Shown: positions 8,770-18,909, counted from the first letter of the stretch. The stretch: DNA of 64,000 nt from an uncultured Flavobacteriaceae bacterium (GCA_943789305.1 CALSTP010000001.1:224178-288177), one strand, 5' to 3'. The notes: a model not told the origin generated them from the letters alone. Numbers and translations: made by a program.

Positions 8770-11700
8770 TTGGTTAAAAATAAAAGTGACGCCTTTTTTA
8801 TACACTGCCATTGTCTACTTACTGCCTTTTTTATAGGGGTAGTTTTTAGTGCTACTCTTTATGGTCAGGATGTGACTGAATCTGCTTATGATTTAGGGGT
8901 TTTATCTTTTCCTAAAAGTCAAGGTCCTTTGGACCAATACGTTTACGACACAGAAAAAGAGGTTTATATATATGTTCAAACCGACGGAAATTATCCTTTA
9001 AATACCCCATTAGTTCTAACGCCAAAAGAGTATCAGCGTTTAATATTAAAAGAACAAATGAATACCTATTTCAAGGACAAAGTGAGTGCAATTTCACAGA
9101 AAAAAGGAAGTAATCAAGAGGCAGCCCAAAGAGATCTTTTACCGGAATTATATGTGAATTCCAAGTTTTTTGAGTCCATTTTTGGAAGTAATGAGATTGA
9201 TGTTACTCCTCAAGGATCCATTGGAATAGATTTAGGAGTACGTTATCAAAAAACAGATAATCCATCTTTTTCACCAAGAAATCGAAGAAATTTTGGCTTC
9301 GATTTTGATCAGCGAATTAGCCTAAGTTTACTTGGTAAAATTGGAGAAAGACTACAAATAACAGCTAATTATGACACAGAATCCACATTTGATTTTCAAA
9401 ATCTCGTAAAATTACAATTTAATCCTCCTAAAATAAACCAACTTGAAGACTATCTACCAAACTCGGTGAGTGAATCAGGAAATAGGTGGGAAGATAGAGC
9501 TAGTAGGGTATTAGACAAAGCATATGGAGTAGCTAATAAAGTAAAGGATAAGACCTTAGATGTCGCAGATAAAATCAACAATAAAATAACAGAAGTAGAA
9601 GACAAGGTTATTCAAATCAATGACAAGGTTTCAGCAGTTCAAAATAAAACCGATGAATATCAAAATAGGATAAATGATTTTTTGAATGAACCTGCTTCTG
9701 AAGATGCAATACTTCAAAATATTGATATTGGTAACATCAACATGCCACTCAACAGTTCACTTATTTCTGGAGCACAAAGTTTAATGGGAGTTAAAGCTGA
9801 AGTAAAATTTGGAAGAACCAACATCACAGGGGTTTTTGCAGAACAAAGATCCCAGTCTCAATCAGTAATTTCTCAAGGAGGGGGGACTCTTCAGGAGTTT
9901 TCATTATTTGCTCTGGATTATGAAGTAGATCGACATTTCTTTTTGGCTCATTATTTTAGAGATAATTATGATGTTTTTTTAAAAACCTATCCTTACATAA
10001 ATTCTCCCATTCAAATAACACGAGCCGAAGTATGGGTTACTAATCGTCAGTCTCAGACCAATAATATTCGAAACATTATTGCTCTTCAAGATTTAGGAGA
10101 AGTAAAGTCTGAAAACACAAAAGTTGACGAACTAGCCAACTCTTTTTTTAATAACCCTACACCCCGTGGAGTTCCAGCTAATGAAGCGAATAAATTAGAT
10201 CCAAAAGCCATGGGTGGAGGATCTTTTATCACAGATGCTATTCGAAATGTTGCAACTGTTCCTAATGGTTTTGGAATATTGAATGGGCGCATAAAAGAAG
10301 GGTTTGATTATGCTGTTTTGGAAAGTGCAAGAAAATTACAGCCCACTGAATATACATTACATCCTCAATTAGGATATATTTCATTGAATCAACGCTTGAG
10401 TAATGATGAGATTTTAGGAGTAGCTTTTCAATTTACATTCCAAGGAAAAGTTTATCAAGTTGGAGAATTTGCCAATGGAGGTATTGAAGGAACTTCAATT
10501 ACAGGTACGAATTCAAACACTCAAGTTGCTACAGTTTCAACAAATAATTTAGTTGTTAAATTATTGAAAAGTTCAATTACAGATGTTCGCCAGCCCGTTT
10601 GGGATTTAATGATGAAAAATATTTATAATACAGGAGCCTTTCAACTTGAACAAGAAGACTTTCGATTAAATATTTTGTATTCAGACCCCTCACCAATTAA
10701 TTATCTTCAACCAGTTGATGCAGCAATATGGCCAAAAACTTTGACCAATCAAGTTTTGTTGAGAACTCTTAATTTGGATCGCTTAAATTTATACAATGAT
10801 CCCGAACCCGAGGGAGATGGTTTTTTTGATTTTGTTCCCGGCATAACGGTAGACCAACAGTATGGGCGCATTATTTTTCCAACAGTAGAACCTTTTGGAG
10901 AAACCCTATTTAAACTGTTAGATAATCCAGAGGTGTCTAGTGAGCAATATACCAATGAAATGAGCTACAATACCAACCAGGCAAAGTATGTATTTCGCGA
11001 TATGTATGCCTTAACCCAAGCAGCAGCTCTCGAAGCTTCTGAACAGAATAAATACGAAATTAAAGGTCGATATAAATCTGCAAGTGGCGATGGAATTGCT
11101 ATTGGAGCTTTTAATGTCCCAAGAGGATCTGTTAGAGTTACAGCTGGAGGAAGAGTCTTGCAAGAAGGAATTGACTACACTGTAAATTATCAAATTGGGA
11201 GAGTAAAGATTCTAGACCCAGCCTTACAGGCATCCAATGTGCCAATTCAAATCTCTGTTGAAAATAACTCTTTCTTTGGGCAACAAAATAAACGCTTTTC
11301 AGGATTTGATATCATCCATCAGTTCAATAATAATTTTGTTTTGGGAGGAACTTTAATCAATTTAAGTGAAAATCCATTAACCCAAAAAGCTAATTACGGA
11401 ACGGAACCTGTGAATAATACTATGATCGGGGTAAACACTAATTTTTCGACCGAAATGCCTTTTCTAACACGTTTGGTAAATAAGCTTCCAAACATTGAAA
11501 CAACGGTACCTTCTCGAATTTCATTTCGTGGAGAAGTTGCTACATTCATTGCTGCTAACCCCAAAAACACACAGCTAGAAGGAGAAGCAAATGTATATCT
11601 TGATGATTTTGAAGGGGCACAAACGAATTTAGATGTAAAAGGATTTTTTTCATGGAATTTGGCAAGTGTTCCCGCAGAAGGCTTTATGGGATCGAATGCT

Positions 11701-14700
11701 GGTGTTGATGATTTGGAGTCAGGGTATAATCGCGCAAAATTATCATGGTATAGTGTTGACCCAATTTTTTACACTTCACAATCTCGCCCTCCCGGAATTG
11801 GAAATGATGACATTTCATTAAATACAACACGACGAATTTTTATCAATGAAATTTTTCCAGAACAAGACTTAGTCCAAGGACAATCAACCTTTCAACCCAC
11901 TTTTGATTTAGCTTATTTCCCTGATGAAAGAGGACCCTATAACAATCAAAAATTGAATGTCTTTCAAGAAAAACCAGAAAAAAATTGGGGTGCGATTATG
12001 CGACCTATAAATGCTACAAATTTTGAGCAATCCAATGTTGAGTTTATTGAGTTTTGGCTTTTAGATACTTTTACTGAATTGGAAACCCCTAATCAGGATT
12101 TAGGGTCTTTAATATTTCACCTTGGTAATATTTCTGAGGACATACTCAATGATGGAAAAAAGCAATATGAGAATGGTTTACCGGGAATTGAGCTTTCAGC
12201 AATACAAGAATCCAAATGGGGTAAAACCCCTGCTGCTCAATCTTTGCTTTATGCATTTAACACAGTAGAAGAAGATCGTAAGTTGCAAGATGTTGGTTTT
12301 GATGGTCTTAATGACGAAGAAGAACGCTTATTTTATCCCAATGGTCCTCTAGATGATCCAGCAGGAGATAATTATGAATATTTCGTTCAAGCTACTGGAG
12401 GAATTGTTTCGCGTTACAAAAATTATAACGGTACTGACGGAAATTCGCCCATAGCATTTTCAGATACCAATCGAGGAAGTACGGCAGAACCAGATACTGA
12501 AGATATTAATCGAGATCAAACAATGAATACGATTGATAGTTATTTCGAATATCGAGTTCCAATTTCAAAAAATATGACCGTAGGGAACCATCCTTTTATC
12601 ACTGATGTTCGGGAGAACGTAACGGTTGATCTTCCAAATGGACAACAATTAACTACCCGTTGGATTCAATTCAAAGTCCCGATAGACAAACGTTATTATG
12701 AGAGCACAAATTTCAATACCTATTTTGACAATATAAACGGGATTGATGACCTTCGATCAATTCGTTTTATGAGGATGGTTTTGAGTGAATTTAAAACACC
12801 TGTAGTTTTTAGATTTGGAACTTTAGATTTAGTTCGAGGCGACTGGAGGAGATACAATCAATCCCTAAACAAAGAATTAATAGCAAACGTGAACACAACC
12901 GTTGATATTAGCACTGTGAATATTTTAGAAAATGAGAATAGAATCCCTGTAAACTATGTATTGCCTCCAGATATTCAAAGGGAACAAATTAATAATAATA
13001 ATACCATAGTAAGGCAAAACGAACAATCACTTTCTTTTCGAGTTTGTAACCTACAGCCTATGGATTCTCGAGCAATTTATAAAAGTGTTTCGGTGGATTT
13101 ACGTCAATACAAGAAATTAAAAATGTTTTTACATGCAGAATCTACCAATGGACAAATACCATTACCTGGTGAAGGAGCTTTAGAGGAATACGATAAAAGA
13201 ATGGTTGGCTTCATTCGAATAGGAACAGATTATAAAGATAATTACTACCAAATAGAAATCCCTTTGAAGCCCTCTTCTTTTACACAAGGTGCTTCCAATA
13301 AGTTGAGTCCAGAAGAAGTTTGGCAGCCAGACTTCAATTCTATAGATGTTTCTATTGAGTTTCTTTCAAAGCTTAAAGCAGCAAGTATTGGTAAAATTTC
13401 AAACAAACCTCTTTATTTTGACGAAGATTTGAATATTATTGATGAGTTTACTCCAATCAGTTCTTTGCCTGGAGGAAAACGATATAAATTTTCTATTCAA
13501 GGAAACCCTTCTTTAGGGTCGATTAAAACCATGATGATTGGAGTAAAAAATCCTTCTGAAACTTTAGGAGACGTTTTGTGTGGTGAGATATGGTTTAATG
13601 AACTTCGAATTGCAGGAATAGATCGTCAAGGTGGTTGGGCAGCCATAGGATCATTAGATGCGAATATTGCAGATTTTGCAACTATTAGTGCCTCGGGTAA
13701 GATATCTACTATAGGTTTTGGCTCCATAGAACAGTCACCTAATGAAAGAAGTAGGGAAGATTTAACTCAATATGACATTGTCACCAACATTAATGTTGGA
13801 CAATTATTACCTAAAAACTGGGGAGTTCAAATACCATTGAATTACAATGTTGGAGTTACTAAAATTACCCCTGAGTACGATCCTTTTTATCAAGATTTGC
13901 TTTTAAAAGATCGAATAGAAACTGCTTCAAGTCATTCTGAGCAAAAATCAATAGAAAATCAAGCAATTGATTTTACTGAACGAAAGAGCATTAGTTTAAT
14001 AGGTGTACGAAAAAATGGAGGAGCGTCTAAACCCCATTTTTATAATATTGAAAACTTTGATTTTTCTTATGCCTACAACGAACTTTCTCATCATGACTAT
14101 GAAATCGAAGACCAGTCCAATAAAACGTTAGCACTTGCCGCAAACTACAATTACGGTTTTAAGCCTTTAGAAATTAATCCTTTTAAGAAAATCAAAATTC
14201 TAAACCGGAAAAAATATTGGCAATGGCTTCGTGAGGTGAATTTTAATTTAGTACCTAATAATATTGCAATCACCTCCAACATTAATCGATTATTCAACAG
14301 TCAGCGATTTAGAGAAGTATACATGGGAGATACAGATGCAACACAACAACTTGCTTTACCCAGTTTACAACAACGTAATTTTTTGTTTGATTGGACATAT
14401 AGCATAAATCATAATCTAAGTCGATCTTTAAAAATGAATTTTACAGCTTCCAGTAATAATATTGTCCGCAATTATTATAATGAAGATGGTGAAGGTGATG
14501 TTCTTATTGATAAAAGTAAAGGAATATGGGATGGCATTTGGGACATTGGAGATCCAAATAGATATTTCCAAGCCCTGACATTAAATTATAAATTACCGCT
14601 AAAATACATTCCATTTTTGAGTTTTATAGACGCTAATTATAGCTATACTGGAGATTTTAGTTGGCAACGTGGCTCAAATGTTCTTGCAGATGTAGAAAAT

Positions 14701-16242
14701 GATAATGGGAATTTTTTGGGGGTTGTAAATACAGTTCAAAATGCAAATAAAAAGACCCTCAATGGATCCATATCAATGAATCGAATCTATCGCTTGTTTG
14801 GACTTCAAAAACGAAATCAAAAATTAAAAAGGATACTTCCTAAAATAGAAATTTCACAAAACGCCTCAGCAAAAATAGTCCCTCCTAAAAAGAAAAAGAA
14901 AGTACTTCGATCCATTGCAGATGCTCTATCCATAATGAAAAGAATTCAATTTACTTACAGCGAGAATAACGGAAAAGTACTTCCAGGATATTTGCCAGGT
15001 ATTGGTTTTGGAGGAACTCTACAACCTACTCCAGCATTCACTTTTGGCAGTCAGGCTGATGTCCGATACGAAGCTGCTAAAAACGGATGGCTAACCGATT
15101 TCCCTGATTTTAATCAACAATTCACTCAAATAAAAAATAATCAGTTGAAGGTTACAGGTCAATTAGATTTTGGTAAAGGATTATTGGTTGATTTGACTGC
15201 TGAACGCAATTTTTCAGAAAACTTCTCTGAAAATTTTTCTGTAATCAATGGTTCATATCTTCCACTCAACCCAAACAGTTATGGGAATTTTGGGATTTCA
15301 ACCCTACTGATAAGAACTGCATTTAATAAATCAGTAGGTTCTTACAACCCCAATTTCGAAAAATTCAAAGCAAATCGTTTGATTGTAGCTCAGCGCCTTG
15401 CTGCAAAAGCTGGTATTCCATTAACTGATGTGGATGAGGAAGGTTTTCCTAGAGGCTTTGGAAAATCAAGTCAAGCCGTATTGATACCTTCATTTTTAGC
15501 TGCTTACTCTGGCTCTTCTGTGGATCGTATTTCCTTAAATCCCATTAAAAAAGCACCCTTACCAAATTGGAATTTAAAGTACACAGGCTTGATGAATATT
15601 AAGTCGATAAAAAAAATATTTAATAGATTCTCTATAACCCACGCTTATCGATCAAGCTATACAATCAATAATTTTCAAACAAATTTAGATTACGATCCAT
15701 CGTTCCCTAATCTAACAGATGATGGAGGAAACTTTATACCCTCAACATTATATTCCAACCTGAATTTAGTAGAACAATTTAACCCGCTTTTGAGGATAGA
15801 TTTAGAACTTAAAAACTCCTTCAAGTTTCTGGCCGAACTTAAAAAAGACCGCGCATTATCATTGAGTTTAGATAATAATTTATTGACAGAATCTAGTGGA
15901 GAAGAGTTCATTGTTGGATTAGGATATCGTATTAAAGACTTAAAGTTTAGAACACGAATAGGAGGAAGCAGAACAACTCTAAAAGGAGATCTAAACCTAA
16001 AAGCAGATTTATCTTACCGAAACAATATTACAGTTTTAAGAAATTTGGAGATTAATGACAATCAAGTTACAGCAGGTCAAACCCTCTGGTCAATCAAACT
16101 TACAGCAGATTATAAATTATCTAGTAACTTAACCAGCCAGTTTTTTTATGATCACAATTTTTCAAAGTTTGCTATTTCTACTGCATTCCCTCAGACCTCT
16201 ATTCGGTCGGGCATAAGCATTCGATATAATTTTGGGAATTGA
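8770..16242 (+). CDS. sprA: SprA, outer-membrane translocon of the type IX secretion system
   Basis: A giant protein of 2490 residues forming the outer-membrane channel (SprA/Sov family) through which T9SS substrates leave the cell; in gliding flavobacteria it is also needed for motility adhesin secretion. An N-terminal signal peptide is visible (hydrophobic core about residues 17-30, end near ATLYGQ). Family features include the N-terminal segment YVYDTEKEVYIYVQTDGNYP, the mid-protein SRPPGIGND segment, and a long barrel of alternating aromatic beta strands ending in IRYNFGN. The only plausible start in frame before the signal peptide is TTG at 8770, unusual for such a gene. Residues about 245-310 form a lysine/asparagine-rich helical stretch (VKDKTLDVADKINNKI). 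The secreted protease at 49.8 kb carries the T9SS tail this channel would handle. Confidence 0.95.
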   Translation: MVKNKSDAFFIHCHCLLTAFFIGVVFSATLYGQDVTESAYDLGVLSFPKSQGPLDQYVYDTEKEVYIYVQTDGNYPLNTPLVLTPKEYQRLILKEQMNTYFKDKVSAISQKKGSNQEAAQRDLLPELYVNSKFFESIFGSNEIDVTPQGSIGIDLGVRYQKTDNPSFSPRNRRNFGFDFDQRISLSLLGKIGERLQITANYDTESTFDFQNLVKLQFNPPKINQLEDYLPNSVSESGNRWEDRASRVLDKAYGVANKVKDKTLDVADKINNKITEVEDKVIQINDKVSAVQNKTDEYQNRINDFLNEPASEDAILQNIDIGNINMPLNSSLISGAQSLMGVKAEVKFGRTNITGVFAEQRSQSQSVISQGGGTLQEFSLFALDYEVDRHFFLAHYFRDNYDVFLKTYPYINSPIQITRAEVWVTNRQSQTNNIRNIIALQDLGEVKSENTKVDELANSFFNNPTPRGVPANEANKLDPKAMGGGSFITDAIRNVATVPNGFGILNGRIKEGFDYAVLESARKLQPTEYTLHPQLGYISLNQRLSNDEILGVAFQFTFQGKVYQVGEFANGGIEGTSITGTNSNTQVATVSTNNLVVKLLKSSITDVRQPVWDLMMKNIYNTGAFQLEQEDFRLNILYSDPSPINYLQPVDAAIWPKTLTNQVLLRTLNLDRLNLYNDPEPEGDGFFDFVPGITVDQQYGRIIFPTVEPFGETLFKLLDNPEVSSEQYTNEMSYNTNQAKYVFRDMYALTQAAALEASEQNKYEIKGRYKSASGDGIAIGAFNVPRGSVRVTAGGRVLQEGIDYTVNYQIGRVKILDPALQASNVPIQISVENNSFFGQQNKRFSGFDIIHQFNNNFVLGGTLINLSENPLTQKANYGTEPVNNTMIGVNTNFSTEMPFLTRLVNKLPNIETTVPSRISFRGEVATFIAANPKNTQLEGEANVYLDDFEGAQTNLDVKGFFSWNLASVPAEGFMGSNAGVDDLESGYNRAKLSWYSVDPIFYTSQSRPPGIGNDDISLNTTRRIFINEIFPEQDLVQGQSTFQPTFDLAYFPDERGPYNNQKLNVFQEKPEKNWGAIMRPINATNFEQSNVEFIEFWLLDTFTELETPNQDLGSLIFHLGNISEDILNDGKKQYENGLPGIELSAIQESKWGKTPAAQSLLYAFNTVEEDRKLQDVGFDGLNDEEERLFYPNGPLDDPAGDNYEYFVQATGGIVSRYKNYNGTDGNSPIAFSDTNRGSTAEPDTEDINRDQTMNTIDSYFEYRVPISKNMTVGNHPFITDVRENVTVDLPNGQQLTTRWIQFKVPIDKRYYESTNFNTYFDNINGIDDLRSIRFMRMVLSEFKTPVVFRFGTLDLVRGDWRRYNQSLNKELIANVNTTVDISTVNILENENRIPVNYVLPPDIQREQINNNNTIVRQNEQSLSFRVCNLQPMDSRAIYKSVSVDLRQYKKLKMFLHAESTNGQIPLPGEGALEEYDKRMVGFIRIGTDYKDNYYQIEIPLKPSSFTQGASNKLSPEEVWQPDFNSIDVSIEFLSKLKAASIGKISNKPLYFDEDLNIIDEFTPISSLPGGKRYKFSIQGNPSLGSIKTMMIGVKNPSETLGDVLCGEIWFNELRIAGIDRQGGWAAIGSLDANIADFATISASGKISTIGFGSIEQSPNERSREDLTQYDIVTNINVGQLLPKNWGVQIPLNYNVGVTKITPEYDPFYQDLLLKDRIETASSHSEQKSIENQAIDFTERKSISLIGVRKNGGASKPHFYNIENFDFSYAYNELSHHDYEIEDQSNKTLALAANYNYGFKPLEINPFKKIKILNRKKYWQWLREVNFNLVPNNIAITSNINRLFNSQRFREVYMGDTDATQQLALPSLQQRNFLFDWTYSINHNLSRSLKMNFTASSNNIVRNYYNEDGEGDVLIDKSKGIWDGIWDIGDPNRYFQALTLNYKLPLKYIPFLSFIDANYSYTGDFSWQRGSNVLADVENDNGNFLGVVNTVQNANKKTLNGSISMNRIYRLFGLQKRNQKLKRILPKIEISQNASAKIVPPKKKKKVLRSIADALSIMKRIQFTYSENNGKVLPGYLPGIGFGGTLQPTPAFTFGSQADVRYEAAKNGWLTDFPDFNQQFTQIKNNQLKVTGQLDFGKGLLVDLTAERNFSENFSENFSVINGSYLPLNPNSYGNFGISTLLIRTAFNKSVGSYNPNFEKFKANRLIVAQRLAAKAGIPLTDVDEEGFPRGFGKSSQAVLIPSFLAAYSGSSVDRISLNPIKKAPLPNWNLKYTGLMNIKSIKKIFNRFSITHAYRSSYTINNFQTNLDYDPSFPNLTDDGGNFIPSTLYSNLNLVEQFNPLLRIDLELKNSFKFLAELKKDRALSLSLDNNLLTESSGEEFIVGLGYRIKDLKFRTRIGGSRTTLKGDLNLKADLSYRNNITVLRNLEINDNQVTAGQTLWSIKLTADYKLSSNLTSQFFYDHNFSKFAISTAFPQTSIRSGISIRYNFGN

Positions 16243-16264
16243 TTAACAAAATCTGTTATATTTG
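16231..16264 (+). promoter_or_regulatory. Promoter of gcvH
   Basis: TTTG at 16231-16234 (inside the last codons of sprA), a 22-nt spacer and TATATTTG at 16257-16264 match the Bacteroidota promoter pattern, 22 bases upstream of the gcvH ATG. Confidence 0.6.
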
Positions 16265-16286
16265 TTTTTCTTTAATCAAACACTAG

Positions 16287-16670
16287 ATGAAAATACCCGA
16301 TACACTACAGTATACAAAAGATCACGAATGGATTTCCATAGAGGATGGAGTTGCAACCGTTGGAATCACAGAATTTGCTCAAGGAGAATTGGGTGACATT
16401 GTTTATGTTGAAGTAGAAACCTTGGACGAACAACTTCAAATTTCTGAAGTATTTGGAACCGTAGAGGCCGTTAAAACGGTTTCAGATCTTTTCATGCCTC
16501 TATCTGGCATGATAATTGAATTTAACGAAACATTGGAAGATGAACCTGAATTGATTAATGACGACCCCTACGGGAAAGGCTGGATGATCAAGATTAAATT
16601 AGACACCTCAAGTAGTGAAACCAGTGAACTTTTAGATGCAAAAAGTTATAAAGAATTGATAGGTGCCTAA
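16287..16670 (+). CDS. gcvH: Glycine cleavage system H protein
   Basis: Lipoyl carrier protein that shuttles the aminomethyl group between the P, T and L proteins of the glycine cleavage complex. At 127 residues it has the normal length. The lipoyl-lysine is K63 in GTVEAVKTVSD, corresponding exactly to the conserved modification site. The start MKIPDTLQYTKDHEW is typical of the family. It has its own promoter behind sprA. The other glycine cleavage genes are not nearby. The 3' end overlaps the following VanZ-like gene by eight bases. Confidence 0.97.
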   Translation: MKIPDTLQYTKDHEWISIEDGVATVGITEFAQGELGDIVYVEVETLDEQLQISEVFGTVEAVKTVSDLFMPLSGMIIEFNETLEDEPELINDDPYGKGWMIKIKLDTSSSETSELLDAKSYKELIGA

Positions 16671-17043
16671 ATATTTTTTTTCTATTGTTGCTTTTAGCAT
16701 TGGAATTTTCATAGTCTTTTTTTCAACAGTTCGCCTATCCTTCCCGCAATCAACAGGTTTGTTGATTGGAATGGATAAACTGGGACACATTTTTGCATAT
16801 TTTTGTTTCTCAATATCCGTTTTCGGATCATTAGTTGCGGAATGGAAGTTAAAAAAACCATTAAAATGGTCAGTAATTACTTCTTTATTATTGAGTTTTA
16901 TTCTTGAAATCATTCAAGGAATCTTTTTAATTCACCGTAGTTTTGAGGTTTATGACATATTTGCCAATGTAACAGGAATAATTTTGTTTATTTTTTTGGC
17001 AAAAAGAGTTAAAAAATTATTGTCAAATGGTCTATTTTTATAA
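16663..17043 (+). CDS. VanZ-like family membrane protein
   Basis: A 126-residue inner-membrane protein with about four hydrophobic segments (roughly residues 5-25, 38-60, 68-90, 98-116). The VanZ-like signature is present: DKLGHIFAYFCFS near residue 38 and LEIIQGIF...RSFEVYDIFANVTG between about residues 83 and 107. The start is GTG at 16663, inside the gcvH 3' end (8-bp overlap), suggesting translational coupling. Function is unknown; the family is named after a teicoplanin-resistance protein, but nothing here implies antibiotic resistance. It sits between gcvH and a TonB-like gene. Confidence 0.85.
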   Translation: MPKYFFSIVAFSIGIFIVFFSTVRLSFPQSTGLLIGMDKLGHIFAYFCFSISVFGSLVAEWKLKKPLKWSVITSLLLSFILEIIQGIFLIHRSFEVYDIFANVTGIILFIFLAKRVKKLLSNGLFL

Positions 17044-17066
17044 ATTAGCTATTTAAATTTAGTTCT

Positions 17067-17777
17067 ATGCAACTCAAAAAAAACCCTAAAGCGGACTTGT
17101 CCAAAAACAGTAGCTTATATTTCGCAATTGGTCTTGCAGTAGTTCTCTTTATTTCTTGGAGATCTATAGAGTGGAAGACCTACGAAAAAACGGCTTTCGA
17201 TTATCAAGCACTTAATGTTGATGACGAGGACGACGAAGAAGTTCCGATTACTGAACAGCTAAAAACTCCACCTCCACCTCCACCTCCACCTCCAGCTCCA
17301 GAAGTAATTGAGATCGTTGAAGATGAAGAAGAGGTTGAGGAAACTGTAATAGAATCTACTGAAACAGATCAAGAAGAAATTGTTGAGGTTGAAGACATTG
17401 AAGTTGAGGAAGATTTTGATGATGTTGATGTTCCTTTTGCAGTAATTGAAGACGTTCCTTTATTTCCTGGTTGTGAGCGTGTAGCTAAATCGGAGCGAAG
17501 AGCTTGTTTTCAAGATAAAATTAACAAGCATATTCGTAAAAATTTTCGTTACCCAGAAATTGCACAAGAAATGGGTATTCAAGGAAGGGTTTATGTAAAC
17601 TTTATAATTTCTAAAGATGGAACCATTACTAACGTTAGAATGCGTGGTCCAGACAAAAATCTAGAAAAAGAAGCTGCACGAATTATTTCAAAGCTCCCAA
17701 AAATGACACCCGGAAAACAAAGGGGAATACCTGTTCGTGTTCCTTTTAGTATCCCTATTACATTTAGATTAAACTAA
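17067..17777 (+). CDS. TonB-family energy transducer
   Basis: A 236-residue TonB-like protein that would couple the inner-membrane proton gradient to outer-membrane receptors. Layout: short cytoplasmic N-terminus, one membrane helix (about residues 18-36, SLYFAIGLAVVLFISW), a proline run (nine consecutive Pro, about 69-77), a strongly acidic linker rich in Glu/Asp/Val (about 80-125), and a C-terminal TonB domain (about 150-236) with YPEIAQEMGIQGRVYVNF and VPFSIPITFRLN. No ExbB/ExbD genes are adjacent. A terminator follows directly. The acidic linker instead of the usual Lys-Pro region is common in Bacteroidota homologues. Confidence 0.92.
   Translation: MQLKKNPKADLSKNSSLYFAIGLAVVLFISWRSIEWKTYEKTAFDYQALNVDDEDDEEVPITEQLKTPPPPPPPPPAPEVIEIVEDEEEVEETVIESTETDQEEIVEVEDIEVEEDFDDVDVPFAVIEDVPLFPGCERVAKSERRACFQDKINKHIRKNFRYPEIAQEMGIQGRVYVNFIISKDGTITNVRMRGPDKNLEKEAARIISKLPKMTPGKQRGIPVRVPFSIPITFRLN
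17268..17294 (+). repeat. Hexanucleotide microsatellite (CCACCT)n in the TonB-like gene
   Basis: Four and a half in-frame copies of CCACCT encode the polyproline run of the TonB-like protein. Copy-number change would alter linker length by two prolines per unit without a frameshift. Confidence 0.85.
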
Positions 17778-17793
17778 GAACAATTTAATTCAT

Positions 17794-17827
17794 ACAAAAA
17801 ACTCGAAGTTTACTTCGGATTTTTTGT
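17794..17827 (+). terminator. Intrinsic terminator after the tonB-like gene
   Basis: Arms at 17794-17809 and 17812-17827: ACAAAAAA pairs with TTTTTTGT and CGAAGT pairs with ACTTCG, with one mismatch and one wobble between. The top is GC-containing and the 3' side runs into TTTTTT. The rest of the gap to the next promoter (17828-17961) shows no gene. Confidence 0.7.
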
Positions 17828-17961
17828 TTTGTTGTGTTTGTTCAGATTGATTAAAAATATAAGCCAGATTGTAAATTAGCCTATGCAGAACAATTATTTG
17901 CAGATTTGAATTGTGGGATTTGTGTAGTCTTAAAATCAAAGAATTTAGATTTCAGTTTTTA

Positions 17962-17991
17962 TTGTAAATACGTTATTGTACACTACCTTTG
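17962..17991 (+). promoter_or_regulatory. Promoter of the ctaB-cox operon
   Basis: TTG at 17962-17964, a 19-nt spacer and TACCTTTG at 17984-17991 are a near-ideal Bacteroidota promoter. It overlaps an in-frame TTG at 17989, which excludes that codon as a start and supports the ATG at 18001. Confidence 0.7.
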
Positions 17992-18000
17992 CATCAGATT

Positions 18001-18909
18001 ATGGATGTAGAAAAAATTCGTTTGTCGCCTCTAGGGTCGACTTTTTCAATTTTTATAAACGACTTTAAAGAACTTACAAAAGTAAGGTTGGCAATCAGCG
18101 TTGTTTTTTCTTCTTTAGCAGGCTACTTTTTAGCTGCTGAAAACCCTTCAATTATAGATGTTGTTTTATTAGCTTTTGGAGGCTATTTCATGGTTGGAGC
18201 TTCTAATGCGTTTAATCAAATTTTAGAGAAGGATCTCGATGCATTGATGGACCGAACTAAAAACAGACCTCTACCATCAGGAAGAATGTCTGTTAAAACT
18301 GCATCAATAATTGCAACAATACTAACACTTCTTGGTTTATTAGTTTTATTTACAATAAATCTAAGAACGGCTTTCTTTGGGGGTATTTCTATCTTCTTGT
18401 ATGTTTGTGTCTACACCCCTCTGAAGACAAAAACCCCACTTGCTGTATTTGTAGGCGCTTTTCCTGGTGCTATCCCTTTTATGTTAGGTTGGGTAGCTTA
18501 TTCAAATCACTTTGGGATTGAACCAGGGGTTTTGTTTATGATACAGTTTTTTTGGCAGTTTCCCCATTTTTGGGCAATAGGATGGATGCTTGACAAGGAT
18601 TATAAACGAGCAGGTTTTAAAATGTTACCTACTGGAAAAGCAGATACTGCAACTGCTTTTCAAATTGTTTTTTATACACTTTGGATGATTTTGGTTTCAG
18701 TGCTTCCCGCGACTTCTTATACTGGAAGTTTTGATTTGAGTATTTCAGGAGCAGTAATTGTAGTAATTTTAGGATTTATTATGTTGTTTTTTGCTCTGGA
18801 GTTGATGGTTCAAAAGACTATTATTGCAGCAAAGAAGCTTATGTTTTCCAGTGTAGGATATATTACACTGATTCAAATAGTATATGTAATTGATAAAATT
18901 ATTAAGTAA
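18001..18909 (+). CDS. ctaB: Protoheme IX farnesyltransferase (heme O synthase)
   Basis: Integral membrane UbiA-family prenyltransferase that adds a farnesyl group to heme B to make heme O, the precursor of heme A for the oxidase. 302 residues from the ATG at 18001. The prenyl-diphosphate/Mg-binding motif NAFNQILEKDLDALMDRT and RPLPSG lie near residues 64-92, and the second Asp-rich region (LDKDYKRAG) near 196. About eight to nine hydrophobic helices are present. The stop is immediately followed by the ATG of the first subunit III-like gene, so this heads an oxidase operon. The start is fixed by the promoter just upstream. Confidence 0.95.
   Translation: MDVEKIRLSPLGSTFSIFINDFKELTKVRLAISVVFSSLAGYFLAAENPSIIDVVLLAFGGYFMVGASNAFNQILEKDLDALMDRTKNRPLPSGRMSVKTASIIATILTLLGLLVLFTINLRTAFFGGISIFLYVCVYTPLKTKTPLAVFVGAFPGAIPFMLGWVAYSNHFGIEPGVLFMIQFFWQFPHFWAIGWMLDKDYKRAGFKMLPTGKADTATAFQIVFYTLWMILVSVLPATSYTGSFDLSISGAVIVVILGFIMLFFALELMVQKTIIAAKKLMFSSVGYITLIQIVYVIDKIIK

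Noticed and set aside
8770-16242. Possible frameshift or gene fusion in the 7.5-kb reading frame
   Set aside because: A single uninterrupted frame of about 2490 codons is the normal size of SprA, with family motifs from start to end.
16632-16913. A 93-codon antisense frame across gcvH and the VanZ-like gene
   Set aside because: Shadow of two real coding sequences, with no recognisable protein features.
16663-17043. VanZ-like gene as glycopeptide-resistance determinant
   Set aside because: The VanZ-like family is broad, and no other van genes are present; the name reflects fold only.
17268-17294. Short tandem repeat considered as a CRISPR-like or regulatory repeat
   Set aside because: It is an in-frame hexanucleotide microsatellite encoding the TonB polyproline linker.
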